DNA from: Firmicutes bacterium UBA3910 | GTDB lineage: Bacteria; Bacillota; Limnochordia; Darwinibacteriales; Darwinibacteriaceae | Reading direction: 5' to 3' | DNA length: 8,271 bases | Assembly: GCA_002391465.1 (NCBI GenBank) | Contig: DGFC01000021.1 | Location: 1-8,271 of the forward strand | Part shown: positions 1 to 7,500 of the stretch, piece by piece | Position numbering within the stretch: position 1 is the stretch's first letter | Layout of the letters: every line of letters starts with the position of its first letter | The notes under the pieces: model-generated | Databases searched by the model: none | Told to the model about the DNA's origin: nothing | Seen by the model: the letters and a program-made list of their open reading frames with translations, nothing else | Position numbers and translations under genes: made by a program

Positions 1-1
1 C

Positions 2-2347
2 CGCTTCTTTGGTAGTATCAGACAACGTGTGTTGTTCCTCTTCGTCTCCATTGTCCTGATCATCACAGTGACTATCTTGGCAACAGTGGGGATTCTTTCC
101 CGTTCCCTCGTTAAGAACCTCCTTGAACAGAATGCCACCTCCATCACCCAGAGCTACGCCAGGAGCATCCATACCTGGCGGGGAGAGAGAATCAGGGAAA
201 TGACTCAAATCGCCAGCATGGATATTCTCAAAAGGGCCAGCTGGGAAGAGATTGAACCCGTTTTGCAGCAGTACATGGAAGATACAGACGACTACTATCG
301 CATCTACTTTGTAGCTGAAAAAGACGGCAGCTACAACACTACTCTCCAGCGATCCGCAGGCAGTATCGCGGATCGCCCCTATTTCCCCCTTGTGATGCAG
401 GGCGAGACCATCGTCTCAGAACCCCTTATCTCCCGTTCCATGGGAGAAAAAATCATCGTGATCGCTACACCCATCTGGAACGAAAACGAAACGGAAGTAC
501 TCCGTCTCTTGGGGCTGGCAGTAGGTCTAACGGAAATATACCACACCATTGCCGATCTCCAGGCCGAGTACCCCAACTGGGACATTTCCCTGGTGGATGA
601 AAATGGCCTCTTCGTAACCCATCACAACCCGGACTACATTATGACTAAATCCATTTACGACTTTTATCCCTTTGGGGACGATCTTCTCCAGGGCACAGCG
701 GGTACGTTCACCTACGTCCAGGACGGAACGGAGTACCGTTCCTTTTTCTCCGAGATCCCCAACACCTCTGGCTGGATGGTTGTGACCAGAATACCCACCA
801 CAACCTACAAGCAGCCCTTTCACCGCCTCGTCTATTTCTCCCTCATCGCCACAGCCATAGCCCTGCTGTTAGTGTTTAGGCTCGGCACTTGGTTTGCGGA
901 TACCATTACTGAACCCATTGTGGAGTTGAAGGAGATCTTCCGCCGCGGCGCGGAAGGCGATCTTACGGTGCGGGCGGAAGTGGCTACCACCGATGAATTC
1001 GGCGATACCCGAAAGTTTTTTAACCGCATGATGGATACTATTGGTACCATGACCTATCTCGACCCCCTCACCAACCTGCCCAACCGAGATTACCTTCTCA
1101 GTCACCTGGCAAGCTGCCTCACCGAAAACCCCACCGTGGTCTTGGCCATCGTGGGCATTAGGGGTTTGTCTGAGCTGAAAACCCTACTCAGTGCAGACAT
1201 GCTCGATCGGGTGCTGATTAAGGTGGCAGACACCCTGCAGGGCCTGGGTGACGGCAGTGCGGTGGTGGGACGGGTATCAGATGGGGAGTTTGCCATTTTT
1301 ACTCCCTCCAGCAGTGGGGGCGTTTTACGGATAATCAACCGCTTAAACGGCCTTTTCAGCCGCCCCCTGGAGATGGAAAACAGCGATATAGGTGTCCGCC
1401 TCTTCGGCGGCATTACAATCAGCGAGAATAGGGTAACCAGCGCTGAAGTCTTCTTCCAGCAGGCCCAAACCGCCCTGTTAGATGCGGAAAAGGACAGCAG
1501 CGAGAACATCAAACTCTACAACCCCGACACACACCATGCCATTGTGGATAGGCTCCGTTTTCAAACGGAAATACAGACAGCCCTGATGCGGGGACAGTTT
1601 GTCGTCTATTACCAACCCATAGTAAGCCTTGCTTCCCGCACTATCGTGGGTAAAGAGGCCCTAATCCGCTGGGAGCATCCCGCCCGTGGCCTGTTGGGAC
1701 CAGACGAGTTTCTAGCCGCTGCCGAGCAGGGCGGCTTCATTGAGCAGATCGGCGAATACATGCTGGAGCAGGTCTGTGCCCAACACCGCGCCTGGCAGGA
1801 TCAGGGTCTGGTCATGGGCTGGGTGTCCGTCAACATTTCGGCAATCCAGTTCCGCTCAACCGGTCTACCCCAAATAGTGAGCTCCATCTTGGAGAAGTAC
1901 TCCTTGCCCACAGACCTACTGCATGTGGAAATTACAGAGGATGCCATGCTAGCACCTACCCCTGCGGTCCTGAGTAATCTCCAGAGCCTGAGGGAGATGG
2001 GCGTCAGTCTGGCCATCGACGATTTTGGCACCGCCTATTCCAGTCTGGAGTACTTGATCCGTTATCCTATGGAGATTTTGAAAATCGACGGCACCTTTAT
2101 CAGCAACGTAGATCACGATGAGCGCACCGAAGCTCTAGTGCGCTCAATCATAGGAATGGGTAAAAACCTCTCCATGTCCATCGTGGCCGAAGGGGTGGAA
2201 CGGTACAGCCAGCTCGAACTGCTGGCCAAAATGCACTGCACCCAAGCCCAAGGCTATTATTTCAGCCGGCCCATCCCGGGCAAAGACTACGCGGCAGTAA
2301 CCGGCCAGTTGGTTAGGAAACTCAAGGATAATCGCTTTTTCCCTTAG
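2..2347 (+). CDS. Membrane-bound sensor with Cache-like, HAMP, degenerate GGDEF and EAL domains (5' partial)
   Basis: Probable cyclic-di-GMP phosphodiesterase that senses an extracellular signal. The frame is open to the left edge: codons before the first GTG at 29 read RFFGSIRQR, typical of the cytoplasmic lead into a first membrane helix. The true start is therefore probably outside the window. Numbering from base 29: TM1 about 1-25; an extracellular double-Cache-like region about 30-262; TM2 about 265-288; HAMP about 288-340; GGDEF about 341-505; EAL about 512-765. The GGDEF signature reads SDGEF (417-421), and the RxxD inhibitory site reads DGSA, so cyclase activity and product inhibition are unlikely. 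The EAL domain keeps E543-A-L, the NIS and EITE motifs, the DDFGTAYSSL motif (D664, D665), the LKID lysine and AEGVE, so hydrolysis of c-di-GMP to pGpG is expected. The signal ligand is unknown. The stop TAG overlaps the stop of the convergent EamA gene. Confidence 0.93.
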   Translation, partial: RFFGSIRQRVLFLFVSIVLIITVTILATVGILSRSLVKNLLEQNATSITQSYARSIHTWRGERIREMTQIASMDILKRASWEEIEPVLQQYMEDTDDYYRIYFVAEKDGSYNTTLQRSAGSIADRPYFPLVMQGETIVSEPLISRSMGEKIIVIATPIWNENETEVLRLLGLAVGLTEIYHTIADLQAEYPNWDISLVDENGLFVTHHNPDYIMTKSIYDFYPFGDDLLQGTAGTFTYVQDGTEYRSFFSEIPNTSGWMVVTRIPTTTYKQPFHRLVYFSLIATAIALLLVFRLGTWFADTITEPIVELKEIFRRGAEGDLTVRAEVATTDEFGDTRKFFNRMMDTIGTMTYLDPLTNLPNRDYLLSHLASCLTENPTVVLAIVGIRGLSELKTLLSADMLDRVLIKVADTLQGLGDGSAVVGRVSDGEFAIFTPSSSGGVLRIINRLNGLFSRPLEMENSDIGVRLFGGITISENRVTSAEVFFQQAQTALLDAEKDSSENIKLYNPDTHHAIVDRLRFQTEIQTALMRGQFVVYYQPIVSLASRTIVGKEALIRWEHPARGLLGPDEFLAAAEQGGFIEQIGEYMLEQVCAQHRAWQDQGLVMGWVSVNISAIQFRSTGLPQIVSSILEKYSLPTDLLHVEITEDAMLAPTPAVLSNLQSLREMGVSLAIDDFGTAYSSLEYLIRYPMEILKIDGTFISNVDHDERTEALVRSIIGMGKNLSMSIVAEGVERYSQLELLAKMHCTQAQGYYFSRPIPGKDYAAVTGQLVRKLKDNRFFP

Positions 2348-3321
2348 GGCGCTATCTCTGCTGCCTGTTCCTTCTGCCTGTAGTTCACAATTACCAGCCC
2401 ACCTGCTACTAAGAGTAGGGCGAAAAGGATTGCCCCCGTAAACTGTTCATTAGGTAGAATCAAGACCGAAAGGACAGAGCCTGAGATGGGAATCATGAAG
2501 CGGTAAAGGGTAACCTCCCCCGCCTTATTGTACTGCAGAAGGGTGTACCAAATGGAAAAGGCGGCCGCTGACAGGAAGGCTGAATAAAGGAGGAGACCCC
2601 AAAAGAGAGTCGTTCCCTCGGCAAAGACAGCAGCGTAACTTGCGCCCAGATCGGGAACAAACCCTGCAGCCAGTAGAACTAGGGAACCAAAGAGCAGCTG
2701 ATAGGCATTGATCACCACCGGGTGTAGATCCCGGGCCAGTTTCTTGGCCTGAAAGGTTCCGTACACCCCCGCTAGGCCAGAGAGAAGGATGAAACCCTCG
2801 CCCCGGAAACTCAGGTCCCAGAAGCCTCCCCCCAATCCACCCTGCCAGTTCACTAGAATGATGCCGGCAAAACCGGTAGCGAGCCCCACCACTTTGCCCC
2901 AATTGAGCCGGTCATCGGCGTAGATAAAGTGGGCCACTATTACCACTAAGAAATTCCCCACCGCATTTAAAACAGCAGATTTTATCCCGCCTGTAAAGGC
3001 AAGGCCGTTGTAGAAAAAGAAATACTGCAGTCCCGTTTGGGAAAGGCCCAGTAGGATCAGGGGCCGCCACCAGCGGCGCCCAAGACCGATTGGCAGGCGC
3101 AGTAGGAATTTGAGTACGAAAAATAAAAGCAGGGCGGCTAGAAAAAATCTGATGCCGGCCAAAACTAGGCGGGCAGTAATATCACCTGGGGCCAGCTCCA
3201 GCTCCTGGTACGTAACCTTGAGAACAGGAAAGGCACTCCCCCACAAAACGCAGGCGATGACCGCCATCACCGCCACAAAGATCTTATTAGTCCAAAGAAC
3301 CTTTTTACTCACAAACCTCAT
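2344..3321 (-). CDS. EamA/DMT-family transporter, 10 TM
   Basis: Drug/metabolite transporter superfamily protein in the inner membrane, probably a metabolite or amino-acid exporter; the substrate cannot be read from sequence. The 325 residues are typical for the family. They form two EamA repeats of about five helices each. The first runs about 15-155, with the family-typical ACVLWGSAFPVLK at the start of helix 1 and the QYFFFYNGLAFTGG and NAVGNFLVVIVA helices. The second runs about 172-315 and ends in LLLVAGGLVIVNY. The ATG at 3321 is the first Met, but no good Shine-Dalgarno precedes it. A strong GC hairpin lies about 10 bases upstream, so expression may depend on readthrough from the aminopeptidase gene 45 bases upstream. 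It is the last gene of the minus-strand run and converges on the GGDEF/EAL gene with overlapping stop codons. Confidence 0.93.
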   Translation of the reverse strand: MRFVSKKVLWTNKIFVAVMAVIACVLWGSAFPVLKVTYQELELAPGDITARLVLAGIRFFLAALLLFFVLKFLLRLPIGLGRRWWRPLILLGLSQTGLQYFFFYNGLAFTGGIKSAVLNAVGNFLVVIVAHFIYADDRLNWGKVVGLATGFAGIILVNWQGGLGGGFWDLSFRGEGFILLSGLAGVYGTFQAKKLARDLHPVVINAYQLLFGSLVLLAAGFVPDLGASYAAVFAEGTTLFWGLLLYSAFLSAAAFSIWYTLLQYNKAGEVTLYRFMIPISGSVLSVLILPNEQFTGAILFALLLVAGGLVIVNYRQKEQAAEIAP

Positions 3322-3330
3322 CCATTCTAA

Positions 3331-3356
3331 AGGGGAGGAGCCTGCGCCCCTCCCCC
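3331..3356 (-). terminator. GC-rich hairpin between pepA and the EamA gene (weak terminator or attenuator)
   Basis: Read on the minus strand, GGGGAGGGGC pairs with GCTCCTCCCC around a GCAG loop, about 10 bp, followed by only TTT before AGAATGG and the EamA ATG. One position is G-U on the minus strand but an A-C mismatch on the plus strand, which supports a role in the minus-strand transcript. The short U tract makes it at best a partial terminator. It could instead separate pepA expression from the downstream gene or affect translation initiation. Confidence 0.4.
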
Positions 3357-3366
3357 ATACTCTTTT

Positions 3367-4857
3367 CTAAATGAAAGTTTCAGCGAAATGGTAGAGCAAC
3401 CGGACACCTACGCCCGTCGCCCCCTCGGCCAGGTAATCCCTGGGCTTGCTGGCAGACGCTGTACCGGCAATATCCAGGTGGATCCACGGCTTGTCCTGGA
3501 CAAAGGCCTCGATGAAAAGGCCAGCCGTGACAGTACCCGCGGGCCGACCGCCTGTGTTTTTCAGGTCGGCAAAGGGCGTTTTATTCTGCTCTCTGTATTC
3601 GGGGAAACTGGGCAACTGCCAGATACGTTCACCGCACTGCTCTGAGGCGGCCTGCATTTTCTCATACAGCTTCTGATCGTTCGTTACAACTCCGGTAGTA
3701 GTATTGCCCAAAGCCACAATGGCTGCACCGGTTAGGGTGGCTATATCAACAACAGTATTCACCTTTTCCTTCTCAATGATGTAGTGAACAGCATCGGCAA
3801 GAGTCAAACGCCCTTCCGCGTCGGTGGACTCAATCAAAATCGTTTTGCCCGCCATAGAGCCGATAATGTCACCTGGGCGATAGCCAGTACTGGAAACTAG
3901 ATTCTCGCAGGCTGCAACCACTGCCACCACATTGAGGGGCAGCTTCTCCCGGGCAATGGCACTCATGGCTCCGATCACGGCCGCCGAACCGGCCATGTCG
4001 TACTTCATCCCAGCCATACCCCCCGCCGGTTTCAAGGAAAGGCCGCCGCTGTCAAAGGTAATCCCTTTACCCACATAGCCCAAAACCTCATCGGGTTTAT
4101 CGGGTTTCCCGAAGTAGCGCATAACAATCAACCTAGGCCGGTTCACACTAGCCCGACCCACAGCCAAGAAGGCCTCCATGCCAAGCTCCTCAATGGCCTT
4201 CTCCTCAAAAACCTCTACCTCAAAACCGTACTCTTCGCCAGCCTGCTGCGCCGCTTGGGCCAGTTGTGCGGGTGTCATCTGATTGCCCGGTTCATTCACC
4301 AGATCCCGGGCAAGGTTGGTGCTCTGCCCCAGCGTTACCCCTACCTTCAAGCCAGCCAGCACATCCACTTCCTGCTCTTCCTCGTAGCCAAGCTGCAGTG
4401 TCTTTAGGCTGGACTCCTTCTTTTTCTCAAGGTAGCGCTCAAAACGGTAACCCTTGAGTATAGCTGTTTCGGCCAGGGCCCTGGCCACGTCTTTCAGGGC
4501 CAGACTATCCCAGCCCCAAGGGGCAGTGGTTAGGCTTGTAACCTTAAGCTTATCCGCTTCATCCAAACCCCTGCTTAGGGCCTTCCTTACCCCTTCCAGC
4601 TCCAACTCGGCGAGCTTACCCAAACCCACAACGATTAGGCGCCGGACTGTACCCGTGTCTCCGGCCAGATAGGCTGTGGAAAACACTTGGCCTGACTCAC
4701 CCTTAAATCCCTGGGCCTCGGCTATTGCCTTGACATCGTCACAGGGCCACTGGTAGTCAGCAAACCCGTCCTCCGCCACAAACAACAGCACATCTCCAAC
4801 CGTTTCTGGGCTGTAAATTAGTGCCCGTATCTCCACTCCACTCAACTCCTTCTCCAT
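3367..4857 (-). CDS. pepA: Leucyl aminopeptidase, M17 family
   Basis: Cytosolic two-metal aminopeptidase that removes N-terminal residues from peptides; the family usually forms hexamers. The 496-residue length is normal. The N-terminal macrodomain-like region covers about 1-150 and the catalytic domain about 175-490. Metal ligands by alignment to the known E. coli pattern are K264 and D269 (in GKGITFDSGG), D287 (KYDMAG), D346 and E348; catalytic residues are K276 and R350. The family signature NTDAEGRL is STDAEGRL here, with Asn replaced by Ser344, which is not a metal ligand. The C-terminal block WIHLDIAGTA is also conserved. The ATG at 4857 follows AGGAATAGGAA on the minus strand, a moderate ribosome binding site. 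A GTG eight codons in, behind AAGGAG, is an alternative start. The gene lies 40 bases after the second CHR gene, in the same direction. Confidence 0.96.
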   Translation of the reverse strand: MEKELSGVEIRALIYSPETVGDVLLFVAEDGFADYQWPCDDVKAIAEAQGFKGESGQVFSTAYLAGDTGTVRRLIVVGLGKLAELELEGVRKALSRGLDEADKLKVTSLTTAPWGWDSLALKDVARALAETAILKGYRFERYLEKKKESSLKTLQLGYEEEQEVDVLAGLKVGVTLGQSTNLARDLVNEPGNQMTPAQLAQAAQQAGEEYGFEVEVFEEKAIEELGMEAFLAVGRASVNRPRLIVMRYFGKPDKPDEVLGYVGKGITFDSGGLSLKPAGGMAGMKYDMAGSAAVIGAMSAIAREKLPLNVVAVVAACENLVSSTGYRPGDIIGSMAGKTILIESTDAEGRLTLADAVHYIIEKEKVNTVVDIATLTGAAIVALGNTTTGVVTNDQKLYEKMQAASEQCGERIWQLPSFPEYREQNKTPFADLKNTGGRPAGTVTAGLFIEAFVQDKPWIHLDIAGTASASKPRDYLAEGATGVGVRLLYHFAETFI

Positions 4858-4885
4858 TTCCTATTCCTGTTTCTGTATTAGAATT

Positions 4886-4914
4886 GATATACCACACTTA
4901 CAGCTTAAAAACAA
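4886..4914 (-). promoter_or_regulatory. Possible sigma-A-like promoter for pepA
   Basis: On the minus strand, TTGTTT (4909-4914) and TATATC (4886-4891) are separated by 17 bases, just upstream of pepA and overlapping the end of the second CHR gene. The match is partial (TTG of the -35, TATA of the -10) and the region is AT-rich, so chance is a real alternative. It would give pepA its own transcription start inside the run. Confidence 0.25.
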
Positions 4915-5467
4915 CTCCCATGACCGCACTGGCTCCAATAAAGGCAATGGGATGGACCTTGGGGAACTTCCTGATTAGAAAAACCAACAGGGCAAACATC
5001 AATAGGGCAGGCCAGTTAAAGAAGTCCAAAAGGCGTCTGCTGGCCCGGTACACATCGACATTAAATAAAGAAAGGACAACCACATCAAACACCGCGCCCG
5101 CGATCAGACCGGCTGTAGCAGCACGGAGCAGGTAGAATCCCCGTTGGATCACAACGGATTCTTTGAAACGTTTCATAAAGGAAGCGATAATTACAATGAC
5201 AAAGATGGAAGGCGTGATCAGGGACAGAGTGGCGATTACACCGCCCAGGATTCCGCCGGCATTATACCCTGCATAGGTAGCCATGTTGATCCCCATAGGT
5301 CCGGGCGTGCTTTCGGAAACCGCTATCATGTCCAAAAGGTCCTCTAGACTGAACCAAGGATAACGCTCCGCCATTTCCCGTAGAAACGGTATGGTGGCCA
5401 GCCCACCCCCAATGGCAAAGAGCCCAGTCTTGAAAAACTCCAGAATCACAAGCAGATAGGTACTCAT
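4898..5467 (-). CDS. Chromate transporter (CHR) single-domain subunit, second of pair
   Basis: Inner-membrane protein of the CHR family, which is known for chromate efflux in some bacteria. In short-CHR pairs the two half-size proteins are thought to work together. From the ATG at 5467 it is 189 residues. Family motifs are clear: FFKTGLFAIGGG (about 11-22), and SESTPGPMGIN (about 51-61) with the conserved PGP. About five to six hydrophobic helices follow. The frame extends to 5488, but the ATG at 5467 is preferred: it forms an ATGA overlap with the stop of the preceding CHR gene, is preceded by GGGAGGG, and gives an N-terminus in register with family members. Translational coupling to the partner is likely. 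The natural substrate may not be chromate. Confidence 0.92.
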   Translation of the reverse strand: MSTYLLVILEFFKTGLFAIGGGLATIPFLREMAERYPWFSLEDLLDMIAVSESTPGPMGINMATYAGYNAGGILGGVIATLSLITPSIFVIVIIASFMKRFKESVVIQRGFYLLRAATAGLIAGAVFDVVVLSLFNVDVYRASRRLLDFFNWPALLMFALLVFLIRKFPKVHPIAFIGASAVMGVVFKL

Positions 5468-6033
5468 GCTCGCCGTTCCCTCCCCCACTGCACCAGATTA
5501 CCCAGCAGGAAAGACGCCAGCACAACCCACAGGGCAGATACTTTGAAAAAGGCGATGGCCGCAAAACAGACGACTGCCCAAACCAGGGCAAGGCGATCTG
5601 CAATACCCGCCTTGGCTAGGCGATAGACAGAGAAGGTAACCAAAGCGGAAACTGCCACCCGAATCCCGCCAAAGGCGTGCTGCAGGACTGCCGCATCGGT
5701 GAACTGGCGCAGGATGGTGGCAATCAAGAGAATTATTATGATGGAAGGCAGAACAAGGCCGATGGTCGCCATGATCCCGCCGAGAAACCCAGCCTGGAAG
5801 TAACCAACAAAGGTTGCGGTGTTAACCGCGATAATCCCGGGAGTACTTTGGCCAATGGCGTAGTAATCAAGCAGCTGCTCTTCTGTGGCCCAGCCTTTCC
5901 TTTCCACAACTTCCCGCTGGAGAAGGGGCAGCATTGCATAGCCGCCCCCGAATGTGAATAAACCCATTTTAAAGAACGTGTACATGAGATCGAATATAAG
6001 CCGTAGCTTGCTGTCGTGTTGAGCTGCGTTCAA
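5464..6033 (-). CDS. Chromate transporter (CHR) single-domain subunit, first of pair
   Basis: Partner of the next CHR gene; together they equal a full two-domain ChrA-type protein. The frame is open to 6114, but the upstream part overlaps the MFS gene and looks non-native (cysteine- and arginine-rich). The TTG at 6033 is preferred because AGGGGAG lies five bases before it and it follows the MFS stop by 22 bases. This gives 189 residues, the same as the partner. Motifs are FFKMGLFTFGGG (about 20-31) and GQSTPGIIAVN (about 61-71); the last Pro of the usual PGP is Ile here. Hydrophobic helices fill the rest, and the end (RERRA) is basic. It is possibly in an operon with the MFS gene; the substrate is inferred from family only. 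Confidence 0.9.
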   Translation of the reverse strand: MNAAQHDSKLRLIFDLMYTFFKMGLFTFGGGYAMLPLLQREVVERKGWATEEQLLDYYAIGQSTPGIIAVNTATFVGYFQAGFLGGIMATIGLVLPSIIIILLIATILRQFTDAAVLQHAFGGIRVAVSALVTFSVYRLAKAGIADRLALVWAVVCFAAIAFFKVSALWVVLASFLLGNLVQWGRERRA

Positions 6034-6038
6034 TCGTG

Positions 6039-6045
6039 CTCCCCT
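6039..6045 (-). promoter_or_regulatory. Ribosome binding site deciding a TTG start
   Basis: The minus strand reads AGGGGAG, then CACGA, then TTG (6031-6033). No comparable site precedes the ATG at 6069 or the start at 6114. This supports the TTG start of the first CHR subunit and removes its apparent overlap with the MFS gene. Confidence 0.6.
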
Positions 6046-6055
6046 TTCCAAGAAC

Positions 6056-7390
6056 TTAACTATCCACATCGAGCATGGCCAGCTTGCTTTCCTGCACCGT
6101 AAACTTACTGTCACCGTGTTTAACCTGGCTCATGGTTACAAGTGCCGCAAACAGGAAAAAGGCCGCATAGGGAAACAGTGTTCTGTAGCCAACATGCTCC
6201 AGGAAGAACCCGGACAAAACCGGCGTCAGAATTTGGGCAGACATGGAAGCGGTATAGTAATAACCTGTAAAACGCCCCACATTTGAACCCTTTGCCATCT
6301 CAACCACCATGGGGTAAGAGTTGACGTTGATGGCTGCCCAGCCAAAGCCAACCAGAATCAAGATAACGCTTAAAATGGGCGTATAAGACGTAAACAAGGA
6401 TGCGGTGGCAAAACAAACGGTGAGCAGAATCACGCCCGCCATAATCGTCTTCTTCCTGCCGACCTTAGAAGCAATGAACCCGGCCGGTACAAAGGCGATC
6501 ACTGCCGCGACGGTAGCCAGCATCAAAAGGTTGGCAAACCCGCCCCCGGCAATGCCTAAAAAGTCCTGTGCGTATTTGGAAAAAGCGGTTGTAACCGCAT
6601 TATAACCAAAAAACCAGAAGAAAATGGAGGCCAGAATAAACATAAAGCTGCGGAATACCGCTGGTTCCATCTTTTTATCCTCAACCCGGTCCTCTTCTTC
6701 CTCTTGATCATCCTCAGCCGCAATTTCCTGGGCAAGCTTCCTCTCCTTCACGGTGTTAAAGAGAATGAACACTGCCAAGGCCATAAACCCGGCAACTACT
6801 CCAAAAAGCGGCAGATAGTTGGGCTGGGGCGTATCGGGCACCAGCCGTGAGATTAACAACAGAGAGAAAACCGCACCAAGGGCTCCCATCAGGTTAATAA
6901 TCCCGTTGGCCTGGGAACGTAGGGGCTTAGGCGTCACATCGGGCATGAGGGCAACCGCCGGTGAGCGGTAAGTGCTCATGGCAACCAAGGTAACGAATAA
7001 AACGGCCACGAAAAGCGGCAGACTGACAATATTATCGGCCACGGGTAGAAGAATCATGGCAAGTACTGCTACCGCGGTTCCGCCCAAAATGAAGGGCATC
7101 CGCTTGCCGATGGGCGTGTCTACCCGATCGGAGAGTGCCCCAAAGAGGGGTAACATAAACAAGGCCAAGATGTTGTCAATGGCCATAATGCCTCCCGCAA
7201 GGGTATCTCCAATGCCAAAGGTGTGTTTCAGAATTAAAGGGATGATGCTGTCATAGAGCTGCCAAAAGGCGGAGATAGACATAAACGCCAGACCAATAAA
7301 AAAGGTTCGTTTGTAATCTAATTTCACATGCTTACCCCTTCCGTTAGAAGATTTTACCACCACTTCTACCATCTTACTTTCTGCGTCCAT
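6056..7390 (-). CDS. MFS transporter, 12 TM, sugar/GPH- or SLC45-like
   Basis: Inner-membrane secondary transporter of the major facilitator superfamily; the substrate is not evident. The 444 residues contain about 12 hydrophobic helices. The loop 2-3 signature [17 protein letters not shown] (84-100) resembles the glycoside/SLC45-like branch, so a sugar or glycoside is a guess. The central cytoplasmic loop (about 214-244) is strikingly acidic ([12 protein letters not shown]). The start is uncertain. The ATG at 7390 has only a weak AGGG upstream and adds a charged 21-residue leader. The GTG at 7327 (423 residues) follows GGAAGGGG by seven bases and begins VKLDYKRTF, which resembles family N-termini, so the shorter form may be the real one. 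It is the first gene of the minus-strand run and divergent from the peroxiredoxin. Confidence 0.9.
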   Translation of the reverse strand: MDAESKMVEVVVKSSNGRGKHVKLDYKRTFFIGLAFMSISAFWQLYDSIIPLILKHTFGIGDTLAGGIMAIDNILALFMLPLFGALSDRVDTPIGKRMPFILGGTAVAVLAMILLPVADNIVSLPLFVAVLFVTLVAMSTYRSPAVALMPDVTPKPLRSQANGIINLMGALGAVFSLLLISRLVPDTPQPNYLPLFGVVAGFMALAVFILFNTVKERKLAQEIAAEDDQEEEEDRVEDKKMEPAVFRSFMFILASIFFWFFGYNAVTTAFSKYAQDFLGIAGGGFANLLMLATVAAVIAFVPAGFIASKVGRKKTIMAGVILLTVCFATASLFTSYTPILSVILILVGFGWAAINVNSYPMVVEMAKGSNVGRFTGYYYTASMSAQILTPVLSGFFLEHVGYRTLFPYAAFFLFAALVTMSQVKHGDSKFTVQESKLAMLDVDS

Positions 7391-7466
7391 CCCCGATTCC
7401 CTGCCTTACCCTCGACCCGCCTGATTCTTCCAGAAAAAGGAGGAAATCTGTTAAAGATCACGAAGT

Positions 7467-7481
7467 TAATAATAATTTTCA
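7467..7481 (+). promoter_or_regulatory. Fur/PerR-like operator (7-1-7 box)
   Basis: TAATAATAATTTTCA matches the Fur-type TGATAATnATTATCA pattern at 12 of 14 fixed positions, and the PerR-type TTATAATnATTATAA pattern at 11 of 14. It lies 20 bases before the peroxiredoxin start and just before its ribosome binding site, where a repressor would block transcription. AT-rich sequence can match by chance. PerR is the attractive candidate because the target is a peroxidase, but that is an inference. Confidence 0.4.
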
Positions 7482-7486
7482 TTACA

Positions 7487-7493
7487 GAGGAGG
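7487..7493 (+). promoter_or_regulatory. Strong ribosome binding site of the peroxiredoxin
   Basis: GAGGAGG is followed after seven bases by ATG at 7501. The in-frame TTG at 7495 is only one base from the site, so the ATG is the start. This supports the long form with an N-terminal extension over the internal Met at 7603. Confidence 0.75.
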
Positions 7494-7500
7494 ATTGGGT

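Noticed and set aside
1102..1512. 136-codon minus-strand frame inside the GGDEF/EAL gene
   Set aside because: It is an antisense shadow of a clearly conserved domain, with low-complexity basic composition and no recognisable motif.
6034..6114. N-terminal extension of the first CHR subunit up to 6114
   Set aside because: It overlaps the MFS coding end, is unlike CHR N-termini and lacks a ribosome binding site; TTG at 6033 is better supported.
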